Assembly: GCF_900115055.1 (NCBI RefSeq)
Contig: NZ_FOVD01000004.1
Span: forward strand, 62,001-126,000
DNA length: 64,000 nt
Reading direction: 5' to 3'
From: Chryseobacterium oleae
Lineage (GTDB): Bacteria > Bacteroidota > Bacteroidia > Flavobacteriales > Weeksellaceae
This document shows, piece by piece, positions 54,538 to 63,354 of this stretch (its first letter is position 1; each line of letters begins with the position of its first letter). The notes under the pieces were generated by a model, which was not told the origin of the DNA, ran no database searches, and saw nothing but the letters and a program-made list of their open reading frames with translations. Both the position numbers and the translations under genes were made by a program.

Positions 54538-54545
54538 TAATTTTG
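54538..54545 (+). promoter_or_regulatory. -7 element of pckA
   Basis: TAATTTTG fits TAnnTTTG and lies 35 bases before the pckA ATG. There is no obvious TTG at -33. Confidence 0.4.
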
Positions 54546-54580
54546 TTGAACCCAATAAAGAAATAGAAAATATAAGTAAA

Positions 54581-56197
54581 ATGAAACACGCTAAAATCAT
54601 CCAGGATTTAGAAAAATTAGGGATTAAAGGAAATTATGAAGTAGTCTATAACCCGTCTTACGAAGAGTTATACCAGGCTGAAGTGGCTCCTGATAATCAA
54701 GGCTTTGAGCAAGCTGAACTTACGGAATCCGGTGCAGTATCAGTAAAAACTGGAATTTTCACAGGTCGTTCACCTAAAGACAGATACATAGTTCAGGATG
54801 ATGTTACAAGAGATACAATTTTCTGGGATGGGAAAGTAAACCTTCCTACTACAGCGGAAAATTTTGATTCTTGTAAAGGATTAGTGCTGAACCAGCTTTC
54901 TGAGGCTAAGAAAATTTATGTAGTGGATGCTTTTTGTGGCACCAATACAGATACCAGGCTAAAAGTAAGGTTCATCGTTGAGGTAGCGTGGCAGGCGCAT
55001 TTCGTTACTAATATGTTTATCCGTCCGTCTCACTACGAGCTTGAAAACTTCGGGGAGCCGGATTTCACAGTAATCAACGGTTCTAAAACTACGAACCCGA
55101 ACTGGGAAGCTCAGGGATTAAACTCTGAAAACTTCATCATGTTCAATCTTACAGAAAAACTACAGATCATCGGAGGTACCTGGTACGGAGGTGAAATGAA
55201 AAAAGGAATGTTTGCCATGATGAACTATTACCTTCCATTGAAGGGAATGGCTTCTATGCACTGTTCTGCAAACGTAGGTGAAGAAGGAGATGTTGCTCTT
55301 TTCTTCGGTCTTTCCGGAACTGGAAAAACAACTTTATCTGCAGATCCTAAAAGATTCCTGATTGGTGACGATGAGCACGGTTGGGACAACAATGGTGTAT
55401 TCAACTACGAGGGTGGATGTTACGCTAAGGTGATTGACCTTTCTGAAGAGAAAGAACCGGATATTTTCAGAGCGATCAAAAGAGATGCGCTTCTTGAAAA
55501 TGTAGTTGTAAACAACGGAGTTGCTGACTATACAGACGGATCTATCACTGAAAATACAAGAGTATCTTACCCAATTTATCATATCAACAAGATTGTTCTT
55601 CCATCTAAGGCTGGACATGCTAAGAAGATCGTTTATCTTTCTGCTGATGCATTCGGAGTATTGCCTCCGGTTTCTATCTTGGATGAAAACCAGGCTCAGT
55701 ACCACTTCCTTTGCGGATATACTTCCAAACTGGCAGGTACCGAAAGAGGAATTACTGAACCGGAACCATCTTTCTCTCCTGCATTCGGAGAAGCTTTCCT
55801 TACTCTTCACCCAACCATGTATTCTAAAACACTGATCGGGAAAATGAAAGAGCACGGAGCTAAAGCTTATCTTGTCAATACAGGATGGAACGGAACAGGA
55901 AAGAGAATCTCTCTGAAAGATACAAGAGCGATTATCGATGCTATCATTGACGGTTCTATCGAAAATGCTCCTAAAACTCAGGTTCCTATCATGAATCTTG
56001 AAATTCCAACTCAGCTTCCAAATGTTTCTGAAGGTATCCTTGATCCTAGAGAAACGTACAGCAATGCTGCAGAATGGGAAGAAAAAGCAAAAGATCTTGC
56101 GGCAAGATATATCAAAAACTTTGAACAGTACTGCGATACTGAAGAAGGAAGAAAGTTAATCGCTTCCGGACCTCAGCTTCAACAGCAGACTACTTAA
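54581..56197 (+). CDS. pckA: ATP-dependent phosphoenolpyruvate carboxykinase
   Basis: Protein of 538 residues, the normal length of the ATP-type enzyme. The kinase-1a P-loop GLSGTGKTT is at 243-251 (Lys249), with [23 protein letters not shown] as the metal-binding and kinase-2 region just after it and [11 protein letters not shown] near the N-terminus. It converts oxaloacetate and ATP to phosphoenolpyruvate for gluconeogenesis. It is a single-gene unit with a -7 box and a strong terminator. Confidence 0.97.
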   Translation: MKHAKIIQDLEKLGIKGNYEVVYNPSYEELYQAEVAPDNQGFEQAELTESGAVSVKTGIFTGRSPKDRYIVQDDVTRDTIFWDGKVNLPTTAENFDSCKGLVLNQLSEAKKIYVVDAFCGTNTDTRLKVRFIVEVAWQAHFVTNMFIRPSHYELENFGEPDFTVINGSKTTNPNWEAQGLNSENFIMFNLTEKLQIIGGTWYGGEMKKGMFAMMNYYLPLKGMASMHCSANVGEEGDVALFFGLSGTGKTTLSADPKRFLIGDDEHGWDNNGVFNYEGGCYAKVIDLSEEKEPDIFRAIKRDALLENVVVNNGVADYTDGSITENTRVSYPIYHINKIVLPSKAGHAKKIVYLSADAFGVLPPVSILDENQAQYHFLCGYTSKLAGTERGITEPEPSFSPAFGEAFLTLHPTMYSKTLIGKMKEHGAKAYLVNTGWNGTGKRISLKDTRAIIDAIIDGSIENAPKTQVPIMNLEIPTQLPNVSEGILDPRETYSNAAEWEEKAKDLAARYIKNFEQYCDTEEGRKLIASGPQLQQQTT

Positions 56198-56203
56198 TAT
56201 CAC

Positions 56204-56233
56204 AAAAGCCTCATCATCGATGAGGCTTTTTTT
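56204..56233 (+). terminator. intrinsic terminator after pckA
   Basis: Arms 56204-56215 and 56219-56230 form a 12-base-pair stem (AAAAGCCTCATC) with a 3-base loop, followed by Ts to 56233. The A-run at its left side may let it serve the convergent aroQ gene as well. Confidence 0.93.
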
Positions 56234-56305
56234 ATGATCATTTTTTAGATTTCTATAATTTCTGAATTGCAGAAGATTCTTTGCCCATTAAACAAAAACG
56301 CAATC

Positions 56306-56332
56306 ATCTGTGTAAATCTGTGAAATCAGTGG
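56306..56332. repeat. short degenerate repeat between pckA and aroQ
   Basis: ATCTGTG occurs twice (56306, 56316), followed by the variant ATCAGTG (56325), at 9-10 base steps. Similar ATCTGTG-rich stretches are, from memory, common between genes of flavobacteria. No function is evident. Confidence 0.5.
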
Positions 56333-56343
56333 TTAGTATAGAC

Positions 56344-56754
56344 TTACTTTTTTAAACTCAATAAAGCCAATCTGTATCCATCCATTCCAAAACCTGACAA
56401 TACCGCATCTGTATTCGCGGCTGTTACAGATTTCTGGCGGAATTCTTCCCTTTTGTAAATATTACTGATGTGAACCTCAATTTTAGGTTTTCTGATATTC
56501 TTTAAACAGTCTGCAATAGCATACGAATAGTGCGTATACGCTCCGGGATTAATCACCAGTGCATCAAAATTATCCTCCTGAAGTCTGTTAATAATTTCCC
56601 CTTCTATATTAGACTGATAGTAGTCCAGTTCATCAGATGTAAATTCAGATCTCAGTGTTTCCATGCATGATTCCATAGAAGTACTGCCATAGATCTCAGG
56701 TTCTCTTGTGCCCAAAAGATTCAGATTGGGGCCGTTTACAATTAAAACTTTCAT
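56344..56754 (-). CDS. aroQ: type II 3-dehydroquinate dehydratase
   Basis: Protein of 136 residues. It has NGPNLNLLGTREPEIYG with the catalytic Tyr22, VINPGAYTHYSYA with the substrate-binding Asn69, and EVHISN with the catalytic His95. It removes water from 3-dehydroquinate in the shikimate pathway. It faces pckA with the terminator between them. No promoter box is clear upstream. Confidence 0.96.
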   Translation of the reverse strand: MKVLIVNGPNLNLLGTREPEIYGSTSMESCMETLRSEFTSDELDYYQSNIEGEIINRLQEDNFDALVINPGAYTHYSYAIADCLKNIRKPKIEVHISNIYKREEFRQKSVTAANTDAVLSGFGMDGYRLALLSLKK

Positions 56755-56941
56755 TCTATAAATTTAAATAGTTTCGTTCTATTTTCGCGCATTTTTTTGC
56801 AGTTTTGGTGAATTACATTATGTGTAATGATATTTATCATGTTTGGTTATTTCGTAATCCTGTAACTGTTTACTGTAGCGGTGTTTGATTAATAATTAAG
56901 TTAATTTTTGAAAATATTTCATAATAAATTTTAAAGTCTAC
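56755..56941. other. intergenic region between aroQ and the riboswitch promoter
   Basis: AT-rich sequence between divergent units. I see no gene and no clear aroQ promoter. The riboswitch promoter begins at its right end. Confidence 0.6.
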
Positions 56942-56972
56942 TTGTTTTGTAGACTAATTGTTTTTAGATTTG
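56942..56972 (+). promoter_or_regulatory. promoter of the third SusC/SusD operon
   Basis: TTG (56942-56944), a 20-base gap, then TAGATTTG (56965-56972) fits the Bacteroidota promoter. Transcription should start near 56979, just before the riboswitch begins at 56990. Confidence 0.7.
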
Positions 56973-56989
56973 CAGACATATTTCGATCG

Positions 56990-57085
56990 GCTTATAAAGA
57001 AAGATGGAGGGAACTGACCCTGTGAAATCTTGACAACCTGCCCATGTGCAAGGTGTTACATTCAGCCTATAAAGGAAAAATAAGC
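56990..57085 (+). ncRNA. SAM-I (S-box) riboswitch aptamer
   Basis: Core features in order: P1 arms GCTTAT (56990-56995) and ATAAGC (57080-57085); P2 AAGAT (57001-57005) with ATCTT (57027-57031); the conserved GGAGGGA (57006-57012) with GGG pairing CCC (57018-57020); GACAACC (57032-57038); P3 ACCT (57036-57039) with AGGT (57051-57054); AAGGTG (57050-57055); and P4 CCT with AGG (57066-57068, 57073-57075). This is the S-box consensus. SAM binding should stabilise P1 and allow the terminator downstream. The regulated genes are a SusC/SusD pair, not a methionine enzyme. Confidence 0.88.
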
Positions 57086-57109
57086 ATTTGGTTAATCGTA
57101 TTTATCGAT

Positions 57110-57145
57110 GCCCTTTGCTGACTTTTCTGCAAAGGGCTAAATTTT
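57110..57145 (+). terminator. riboswitch expression platform: intrinsic terminator
   Basis: GCCCTTTGC (57110-57118) and GCAAAGGGC (57129-57137) form a perfect 9-base-pair stem with a 10-base loop, followed by TAAATTTTAAT, a modest U-tract. It lies 24 bases after P1 and before the SusC start. GCAT (57084-57087), which overlaps the P1 3' arm, can pair with ATGC (57108-57111), which overlaps the terminator stem, a possible part of the antiterminator. Confidence 0.8.
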
Positions 57146-57169
57146 AATATATGACAAATAAAATTGGTT

Positions 57170-60103
57170 ATGATTAGTAAAAGTTTAATTAATTCTAAAG
57201 TTTGGATTCCATCTGTTGCTGTATTTTTCCTTGGAATTATAAGTGTGCAGGCTCAGGAAGCCAAACCTAAAAAAGATACGGTCAAGGAAAAGGAAATTGA
57301 TGAAGTAGTAGTGATCGCCTACGGTAAGGCCAAGAGAACAAGCTATACCGGTTCAGTAGCTACCATCTCCAGCGATAAAATCAATAACAGAGCGGTTACC
57401 AATATTACAAAAGCTTTGGAAGGGCAGGTGCCGGGAGTTCAGGCAGTAAGTGCATCAGGACAGCCGGGCGCTACCGCTTCTGTAAGAATAAGAGGAGTTG
57501 GCTCTATCAGTGCTTCCAGCGATCCTCTGTATGTGGTAGACGGAATTCCTTTTGACGGAAATATCAATTCCATCAGCCCTAATGACATTGAGTCGATCAG
57601 TGTTTTAAAAGATGCTACGGCAAGTTCATTATACGGATCAAGAGGTGCTAACGGAATCATTATCATTACAACAAAATCCGGCAAAAAAGGAGAGTCAAGG
57701 GTGAATTTTAATATCAGCCAGGGATTTTCCGGCAGAGCGGTAAAAGATTATAAGCAGGTAAGCACAGACCAATATTTCCAGCTGTATTGGGAAGCATTGA
57801 GAAACGGATACAAGTCCGGTCAGATTTCTTCGCAACAGGCAGGTCAGATGGCCAGTGACAACCTTGTTACTGCTCTTGGAATCAATCCTTACGGAGCCGG
57901 ATATCCACAGCCGGTAGGACCGGACGGAAAACTTCTTCCAGGAGCAAAACCTTTATGGAACGACGATTGGAGAGATATTCTTCAAAGAACGGCTTCCAGA
58001 AGTCAGGTGGATTTTGATATCAGCGGAGGTAGTGAGAAAAGCAATTATTTCTTTTCATTGGGGTATCTGGATGATAAAGGAATCGCCATCGAATCTGGTT
58101 TTCAAAAATTTGCAACCAGACTGAAGGTGAATACTGAAGTGAAGAAGTGGCTGAATGCAGGGGTGAACTTAAGCTATACCAACAGTATACAGAATGCGCC
58201 GCCATCTTCCGATTCAAGACAGGACAATATCATCCAGGCAGCGAGAGCAGTTCCGTCTTTCTATCCTTATTACGAAAGAAATGCTGATGGAAGTTACAGG
58301 CTTGATGCGGATGGAAACAGGATCTATGATTTCGGTAAATACAGACCTACGAATGCATTGCAGAATCAAAATGCTGCTGCAACGCTACCTTTAGATAAAA
58401 ATGAAAACAAAGAAGATAACTTCTCCGGAAAAGGATTTTTAGAATTTACTTTCCTTCCCGAACTGAAATTTAAGAGCAGCTTTTCTGTTGATTTAGTGAA
58501 TTACAATGGCCATTATTATTCGAATCCGCTTATCGGGGAAGGGAGTGAGATCGGTGGTTCTGTGACGAGATCAAACAGCAGAACACTTTCTTATACCACG
58601 AGTAATATTCTGACATATGATAAAAAATTCGGGAAACACCACATCAATGTTTTGGGAGGTCAGGAATTTTATAAATACGATTACCAGACGATTTCAGGTT
58701 CCAGAAGCCAGTTTTCACTTCCTTATTATTATGAACCGGATGCAGCCGCTTTGTTGGGGAGTTTCAGTGGAAACAGTGATAAATTCTCTCTGTTGAGTTT
58801 CCTGGGAAGAGCAGAATATGATTTTAACAATACGTATTTCCTATCCGTTTCAGGTAGGGCAGACGGTTCTTCAAGATTCTTTGCGGATAACCGATGGGGT
58901 AAATTTTGGTCAGTAGGAGGTTCATGGAAAGTTTCCAATGAAAACTTTATTAAAGATCTGAACTTCTTCAACCAGCTGACGCTTCGTGCAAGTTACGGTG
59001 GACAAGGGAATGATAAACTAAGGAGGCCTAGTGGATCTTCACTTTATTATGCTTATCAGGAATTATACAAATTTTATAATAACCTTGGCGAGCCGGGAAC
59101 TGTTCTTGAGAAAGTGCAGACTAATGACGTGAAATGGGAAACCAATCTTAATTTAAACGTAGGTTTGGAGTTTGCTATTCTTAATAACAGGGTTAAAGGT
59201 AACGTAGAATATTTTAAACGTAAAAGCCAGGATCTTTTGTTTAATATGCCCGTTGCGCCATCCCTTGGAATCAGTGATTTTCCTTTCAATGTCGGAACAT
59301 TACAGAATACCGGTTTTGAATTTTCATTATTCACAACGCCCATCAAGAATGATAATTTCCAGTGGAATGTGGATGTGAACCTTAGTACTTTACAGAACAA
59401 AATTACAAAGCTGCCGAAAGGAGCAGTCGTAACTTCCACAAAACGTATGGAAGTAGGAGGGTCTGTTTATGATTTTTATCTTCAGGAATGGAAAGGTGTA
59501 GATCCTTCGAACGGAAAACCTTTGTGGAGATATATCTATCAGGATGCCAACGGAAATACCGTGGACGGAACCACTTCCGAGTATTCAAAAGCTACGAGAA
59601 CTCTTCAGGGATCCGCATTGCCTAAAGTAACCGGTGGGATCAGCACAAGTGTAGCTTATAAAAATTTCGACTTTTCAGGGTTGCTGACCTTCAGTATCGG
59701 AGGAAAGATCCTGGATACGGATTATACTTCATTAATGTCCAGCGGAAGTTCTGCAGGACGGGCATGGAGTGCAGAAATGCTGAACCGGTGGACTCCGGAC
59801 AACCCTAACACGGATGTTCCTGCATTGAACACCACAACAAATAACTGGAACGCTTCTTCTTCAAGATTTTTATATTCAGGAACGTATGCAAGGCTTAAAA
59901 ATGTGAGTCTGGGATATACGCTGCCTTCGGATTATTTTGAAAAGCTGGGACTGAAGAAATTCAGAATCTATATTCAGGCTGAAAACTTTCTGACTTTCTA
60001 CAAACATAAAGGAATGGATCCGGAACAGGCTCTGGATGGAACTACGTACTACAGATATCCTGCGATGAGAACAATCACTTTCGGTCTTCAGGCGACTCTT
60101 TAA
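57170..60103 (+). CDS. SusC/RagA family TonB-dependent receptor 3, under SAM riboswitch control
   Basis: Outer membrane receptor of 977 residues from ATG 57170 (MISKSLINSK). A TTG two codons earlier is in frame. Signal peptide ends near SVQAQ, followed by the TonB box region IDEVVVIAYG, a plug (NITKALEGQVPGVQAV, VRIRGVGSIS, SLYGSRGANGIIIITTKSG) and a barrel ending LQATL. No CarboxypepD_reg domain is present. Its promoter and leader are different from those of SusC 1 and 2, and it carries the S-box riboswitch, so expression should rise when SAM is low. A methionine- or sulfur-containing ligand is the natural inference. Confidence 0.95.
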   Translation: MISKSLINSKVWIPSVAVFFLGIISVQAQEAKPKKDTVKEKEIDEVVVIAYGKAKRTSYTGSVATISSDKINNRAVTNITKALEGQVPGVQAVSASGQPGATASVRIRGVGSISASSDPLYVVDGIPFDGNINSISPNDIESISVLKDATASSLYGSRGANGIIIITTKSGKKGESRVNFNISQGFSGRAVKDYKQVSTDQYFQLYWEALRNGYKSGQISSQQAGQMASDNLVTALGINPYGAGYPQPVGPDGKLLPGAKPLWNDDWRDILQRTASRSQVDFDISGGSEKSNYFFSLGYLDDKGIAIESGFQKFATRLKVNTEVKKWLNAGVNLSYTNSIQNAPPSSDSRQDNIIQAARAVPSFYPYYERNADGSYRLDADGNRIYDFGKYRPTNALQNQNAAATLPLDKNENKEDNFSGKGFLEFTFLPELKFKSSFSVDLVNYNGHYYSNPLIGEGSEIGGSVTRSNSRTLSYTTSNILTYDKKFGKHHINVLGGQEFYKYDYQTISGSRSQFSLPYYYEPDAAALLGSFSGNSDKFSLLSFLGRAEYDFNNTYFLSVSGRADGSSRFFADNRWGKFWSVGGSWKVSNENFIKDLNFFNQLTLRASYGGQGNDKLRRPSGSSLYYAYQELYKFYNNLGEPGTVLEKVQTNDVKWETNLNLNVGLEFAILNNRVKGNVEYFKRKSQDLLFNMPVAPSLGISDFPFNVGTLQNTGFEFSLFTTPIKNDNFQWNVDVNLSTLQNKITKLPKGAVVTSTKRMEVGGSVYDFYLQEWKGVDPSNGKPLWRYIYQDANGNTVDGTTSEYSKATRTLQGSALPKVTGGISTSVAYKNFDFSGLLTFSIGGKILDTDYTSLMSSGSSAGRAWSAEMLNRWTPDNPNTDVPALNTTTNNWNASSSRFLYSGTYARLKNVSLGYTLPSDYFEKLGLKKFRIYIQAENFLTFYKHKGMDPEQALDGTTYYRYPAMRTITFGLQATL

Positions 60104-60121
60104 ACTTTTAAAATCGAAACA

Positions 60122-61615
60122 ATGAAAAAATTAAAATATATATCTTTTGCCGTGATTGCTTTATGGTCGCTGACAAGTTGTGAAAGCGAGCTGGAAACGG
60201 CTCCTACCGATCAGGCCAACGGTGCAGAGGTTTTTAAAACAGCGGAAAGTGCAGAAACAGTAATTAATGGTGCATGGGCTAAACTTAATGATGATGGCCC
60301 GAACTACGCGAATAGCGGATATTCAACCGTTTTGAGAACTAGTGATGCGATGGGAAGTGATGTGGCGGTTCTTACGAATAAGTATGGTTTTCCGTCGGCA
60401 TATGCTTTTACCGAGATGATCAATAATACACTTACACGACCACAGTATATATGGACTACGCTTTATTCCACGATCAATAATATGAATAATGTGATTGCCC
60501 GTATTGACCAGACAGAAGGAAGTCAGGCAAAAAAAGATCAGGTCAAAGGCCAGGCTAAAGCACTGCGTGCTTTCTGTTATCTGAACCTGGCGAGTTTTTA
60601 CCAGTTCAGCTATCTGAAAGACAAAACGGCACTTACGGCTCCAATTTACACAGAACCTTCGACAATCAGTTCTGTTCCGAAGAAAAAAGCGAGTCTTGAA
60701 GAAATTTATACACTGATCAAAAGCGATCTTACGGAAGCAGATAACCTTTTGACCAATTATACGAGAAATAATAAAGACAAGATCAACAAAGCTGTTGTCA
60801 ACGGACTTTTAGCGAGAACCTACCTGAATACCGGTGAATGGAGCAAAGCTGCCGCTGCGGCCAAAATAGCCAGAACAGGATATCCGTTAATGATCCCTGA
60901 AAAATACAAAGAAGGTTTCAATGACATCAATAACGGTGAATGGATCTGGGGACACGGACAAACTCAGGAACAGTCGGGAGCGAGCTATGCTTTCCATTTT
61001 CTGGATGTGTCTTCTTCCGGAAGTTATTACTATAGTTTTATGGCGGACCCATTTTTCAAAAACCTGTTTGATACCAATGATATCCGGTCTCAGCTGTTTC
61101 AGTGGGATGGTCTGCCGGGTAGAGAAGGTCTGCTAAGGTATTCCAAGTTTAAATTTAAAACCGGACTTATCGCAGATATCGTATTCATGAGAGCTGCAGA
61201 AATGTACCTGATTGAAGCTGAAGCTGAAGCCAGAAACGGAAATGTTGCCAATGCGGTTACAGCATTAAACCAATTGAAAGCGGCCAGAAATGCCAATCCT
61301 TACACAGGATCTCTTGCTCAGACTGATGTCATCACAGAAATTCTGCTTGAAAGAAGAAAAGAACTTTTCGGGGAAGGATTCTCCCTTTCAGATATTATCA
61401 GAACGCAGGGAACTGTGGTAAGAAAACCATTCGTAGATACCAGTGGACAGCCGATAAAAGTTCAGGTAACCACTCCTGACGGAACCCTAAAAACAGTAAA
61501 TGGAAGAGGACATACAGTTTTCTCATTCCCGGAACAGGTGCCTTTTGCACCCAACAACAAGTATTTGTTATTCAGTATTCCTCAGAAAGAACTGGATAAT
61601 AATCCCAACCTGTAA
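60122..61615 (+). CDS. SusD/RagB family outer membrane lipoprotein 3
   Basis: Lipoprotein of 497 residues with lipobox SLTSC (Cys20). It has SusD motifs KALRAFCYLNLASFYQF in the helical part and ITEILLERRKELFGEGFSLSDIIR with FSIPQKEL near the end. It lies 18 bases after SusC 3 and should be co-regulated by the SAM riboswitch. It forms the lid of the receptor. Two hairpins follow its stop. Confidence 0.95.
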   Translation: MKKLKYISFAVIALWSLTSCESELETAPTDQANGAEVFKTAESAETVINGAWAKLNDDGPNYANSGYSTVLRTSDAMGSDVAVLTNKYGFPSAYAFTEMINNTLTRPQYIWTTLYSTINNMNNVIARIDQTEGSQAKKDQVKGQAKALRAFCYLNLASFYQFSYLKDKTALTAPIYTEPSTISSVPKKKASLEEIYTLIKSDLTEADNLLTNYTRNNKDKINKAVVNGLLARTYLNTGEWSKAAAAAKIARTGYPLMIPEKYKEGFNDINNGEWIWGHGQTQEQSGASYAFHFLDVSSSGSYYYSFMADPFFKNLFDTNDIRSQLFQWDGLPGREGLLRYSKFKFKTGLIADIVFMRAAEMYLIEAEAEARNGNVANAVTALNQLKAARNANPYTGSLAQTDVITEILLERRKELFGEGFSLSDIIRTQGTVVRKPFVDTSGQPIKVQVTTPDGTLKTVNGRGHTVFSFPEQVPFAPNNKYLLFSIPQKELDNNPNL

Positions 61616-61639
61616 TTTTATTTAGATTTGATTTTTTTT

Positions 61640-61667
61640 GCCATCGTGTAGTGCGGTGGCTTTTTTG
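61640..61667 (+). terminator. intrinsic terminator after the third SusC/SusD operon
   Basis: GCCATCG (61640-61646) and CGGTGGC (61654-61660) form a 7-base-pair stem with one T-G pair, followed by six Ts. Confidence 0.85.
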
Positions 61668-61670
61668 TTG

Positions 61671-61700
61671 AATAATCCCCCGAAAACTCGGGGGATTATT
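61671..61700. repeat. perfect 13-base-pair hairpin
   Basis: AATAATCCCCCGA (61671-61683) pairs exactly with TCGGGGGATTATT (61688-61700), loop AAAC. It lacks a T-run on either strand. It stands between two converging transcription units and may act as a barrier or RNA-stabilising end. Confidence 0.8.
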
Positions 61701-61852
61701 GCGTGTTGTAGTTTTTTAGATGAGCTTGATTATTTTATTTTACGTGAAGTAAGTATGGTGAAATACATAATGCTGTCATTAATAATCAATTTTTATATGG
61801 CTGTAAATTAGTAATGAATCTGTATAATGTAGATGTTTTCTTTATGATTAAA

Positions 61853-62317
61853 TTAGTAATCATATAGTTTTGGAGAGTTATCCATATATAGCTTTATGAA
61901 ATCTATCAGTGAATTAGTAATAGGTTTAAAAAAATCTTTTTCAGGAATAATTCCAATAATGTAATCTTTATCATTTATTACTTCAACACCATACCACCAA
62001 CTTTTATGCATATATTCTGCAAATAAAAAAAAACGTTCTTTATTTTTTAGCTCAGAATCCTGAAATTCGCAACTGAGTGGAAGAATTGCTTCTAATGGAT
62101 ATAGTAAAAAACCTTCTTCGTCTGTTTCATTAGGATAAAGTGTTTCCATACCATTGAGTTGTGAATAAAACTCCACAAAGTCATCAGGTAAATGGAGACC
62201 ATTATTTTTTTGAAATTCTTCAATCTCTTGCTTTGACTTTGAAGATGTCATAACACTTTGTTTTCTCCAAAATTTAGCTAATTCGATCAACATTTGTTTT
62301 AAACTATCTATTTCCAT
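61853..62317 (-). CDS. SMI1/KNR4 (SUKH) family protein
   Basis: Protein of 154 residues with the SUKH pattern: an N-terminal helix, then IEEFQKNNGLHLPDDFVEFYSQLNGM, which is the conserved region, and LLYPLEAILPLSCEF after it. The acidic, short form is typical of immunity proteins that protect against polymorphic toxins, but some members have other roles. No toxin gene is visible in the window. It lies 12 bases below the lipoprotein gene at 62330, so the three genes here may be one operon. Confidence 0.8.
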   Translation of the reverse strand: MEIDSLKQMLIELAKFWRKQSVMTSSKSKQEIEEFQKNNGLHLPDDFVEFYSQLNGMETLYPNETDEEGFLLYPLEAILPLSCEFQDSELKNKERFFLFAEYMHKSWWYGVEVINDKDYIIGIIPEKDFFKPITNSLIDFIKLYMDNSPKLYDY

Positions 62318-62329
62318 AAATATATTTAC

Positions 62330-62713
62330 TTATTCGATCTTAAACTGCTTCTTCTCTGGCGGAACTACTTTTATAACAACCTGTTGTTGATCTTTTAATT
62401 CACCTTTTTTATATTCATCAGAACCAAATGCATGCTGAGGACCGAAAGTCATAAAACTATACCTCTCATTCTTATCAAGATTCATGGATACTGTTCCCAA
62501 GCTGTCTGTAAAATATTGTCCCACTTCCACATATCTTCTGGTTGGAAATCCCCATGCTCCCATTCTGACCTCAACCCTGTCATTTACTCTGGGTTTCTGC
62601 GTATAGGAATCAACAACCTTGATGGTGACTTGAATTTCATTTTCTTTTGTAGAATTATTGCAACCTATTAACAGCATGAAAAAAAATATTAGCATTATTA
62701 TTCTAACCTTCAT
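62330..62713 (-). CDS. small lipoprotein with a carboxypeptidase-regulatory-like beta domain
   Basis: Protein of 127 residues with a signal and lipobox LIGC (Cys18), followed by one beta-sandwich-like domain (EIQVTIKVVDSYTQKPRVNDRVEVR and FTDSLGTVSMNLDKNERY), the style of carboxypeptidase regulatory or transthyretin-like domains. Function is unknown. Gap to the 62746 gene is 32 bases. Confidence 0.65.
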   Translation of the reverse strand: MKVRIIMLIFFFMLLIGCNNSTKENEIQVTIKVVDSYTQKPRVNDRVEVRMGAWGFPTRRYVEVGQYFTDSLGTVSMNLDKNERYSFMTFGPQHAFGSDEYKKGELKDQQQVVIKVVPPEKKQFKIE

Positions 62714-62745
62714 ACGCTTTATGTTCTTTTATATATTCTCCATTT

Positions 62746-63219
62746 TTACCTCTTCTGAACAAAATAAACAATCTTCTCACTTTTATTTCGGTCTTTAAAA
62801 CCGATCTTTATGCTGTCCAGACTTTCTCTTTTCCTGATGTCATCATAATAGAGCACAAGATTATCATTGTTAATGCCTCCGCAGAAATCACAATGAAAAT
62901 CAAGAAACTGGCTGTGATCGCTGTCTTCAGGGGAGAGACCTATCTCGCCTGTTTTAAGATTTTTAATCCTTACACTGAAGGCAAAGAAATTTTTATTGAT
63001 TGTCTGATCATTTTTTGAATTGAATTTAAAAGTGGTAAATGCTTCCACAATCTCATATTCTCCCTGATTGATTATCACCTTATTTTCCGTAGGACGATAT
63101 TCTTTGATTAAAAGTTTTCTGCTCTTCGATTCTGAAACAGTTTGTGGCAGAAATTCAGTATCAGAGCCTACACAGGCGAACAGAGTTAAAAATAAAGGAA
63201 TTAAAAATAGTTTTTTCAT
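62746..63219 (-). CDS. small lipoprotein of unknown function
   Basis: Protein of 157 residues from ATG 63219 (MKKLFLIPLF). The frame opens at 63282, but the promoter at 63245-63276 lies inside that extension, which favours the inner start. Lipobox FAC gives Cys16. The mature part includes NQGEYEIVEAFTTFKFNSKND and FLDFHCDFCGGINN, with a C-x2-C pair, then a Lys-rich end. No family is recognised. It heads the minus-strand unit with the 62330 and 61853 genes. Confidence 0.65.
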   Translation of the reverse strand: MKKLFLIPLFLTLFACVGSDTEFLPQTVSESKSRKLLIKEYRPTENKVIINQGEYEIVEAFTTFKFNSKNDQTINKNFFAFSVRIKNLKTGEIGLSPEDSDHSQFLDFHCDFCGGINNDNLVLYYDDIRKRESLDSIKIGFKDRNKSEKIVYFVQKR

Positions 63220-63244
63220 AAGCTGTATCAGACAGATCCTTCTC

Positions 63245-63276
63245 CAAAAATAAAGAAAATATACCGCCCTTTCAAA
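63245..63276 (-). promoter_or_regulatory. promoter of the lipoprotein/SUKH unit
   Basis: On the minus strand TTTG (63276-63273), a 20-base gap, then TATTTTTG (63252-63245) fits the consensus fully. The leader would be about 18 bases to the ATG at 63219. Confidence 0.75.
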
Positions 63277-63341
63277 AAACACTGCAATGTCAAGAATATA
63301 TTAAATGACTTATATAAATCTCCCGTTTTAGAAAAAATCTT

Positions 63342-63349
63342 TACCTTTG
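63342..63349 (+). promoter_or_regulatory. -7 element of the 63355 gene (possible leaderless transcript)
   Basis: TACCTTTG fits TAnnTTTG and ends only 5 bases before the ATG at 63355, so the mRNA might start at or next to the start codon. No -33 TTG is visible. Confidence 0.4.
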
Positions 63350-63354
63350 TCCAT

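Noticed and set aside
55334..55855. Long open frame of 173 codons on the minus strand inside pckA
   Set aside because: It lies wholly within the well-supported pckA gene, its product is Ser/Phe/Arg-rich with no domain, and it has no promoter. It is a mirror effect of pckA codon use.
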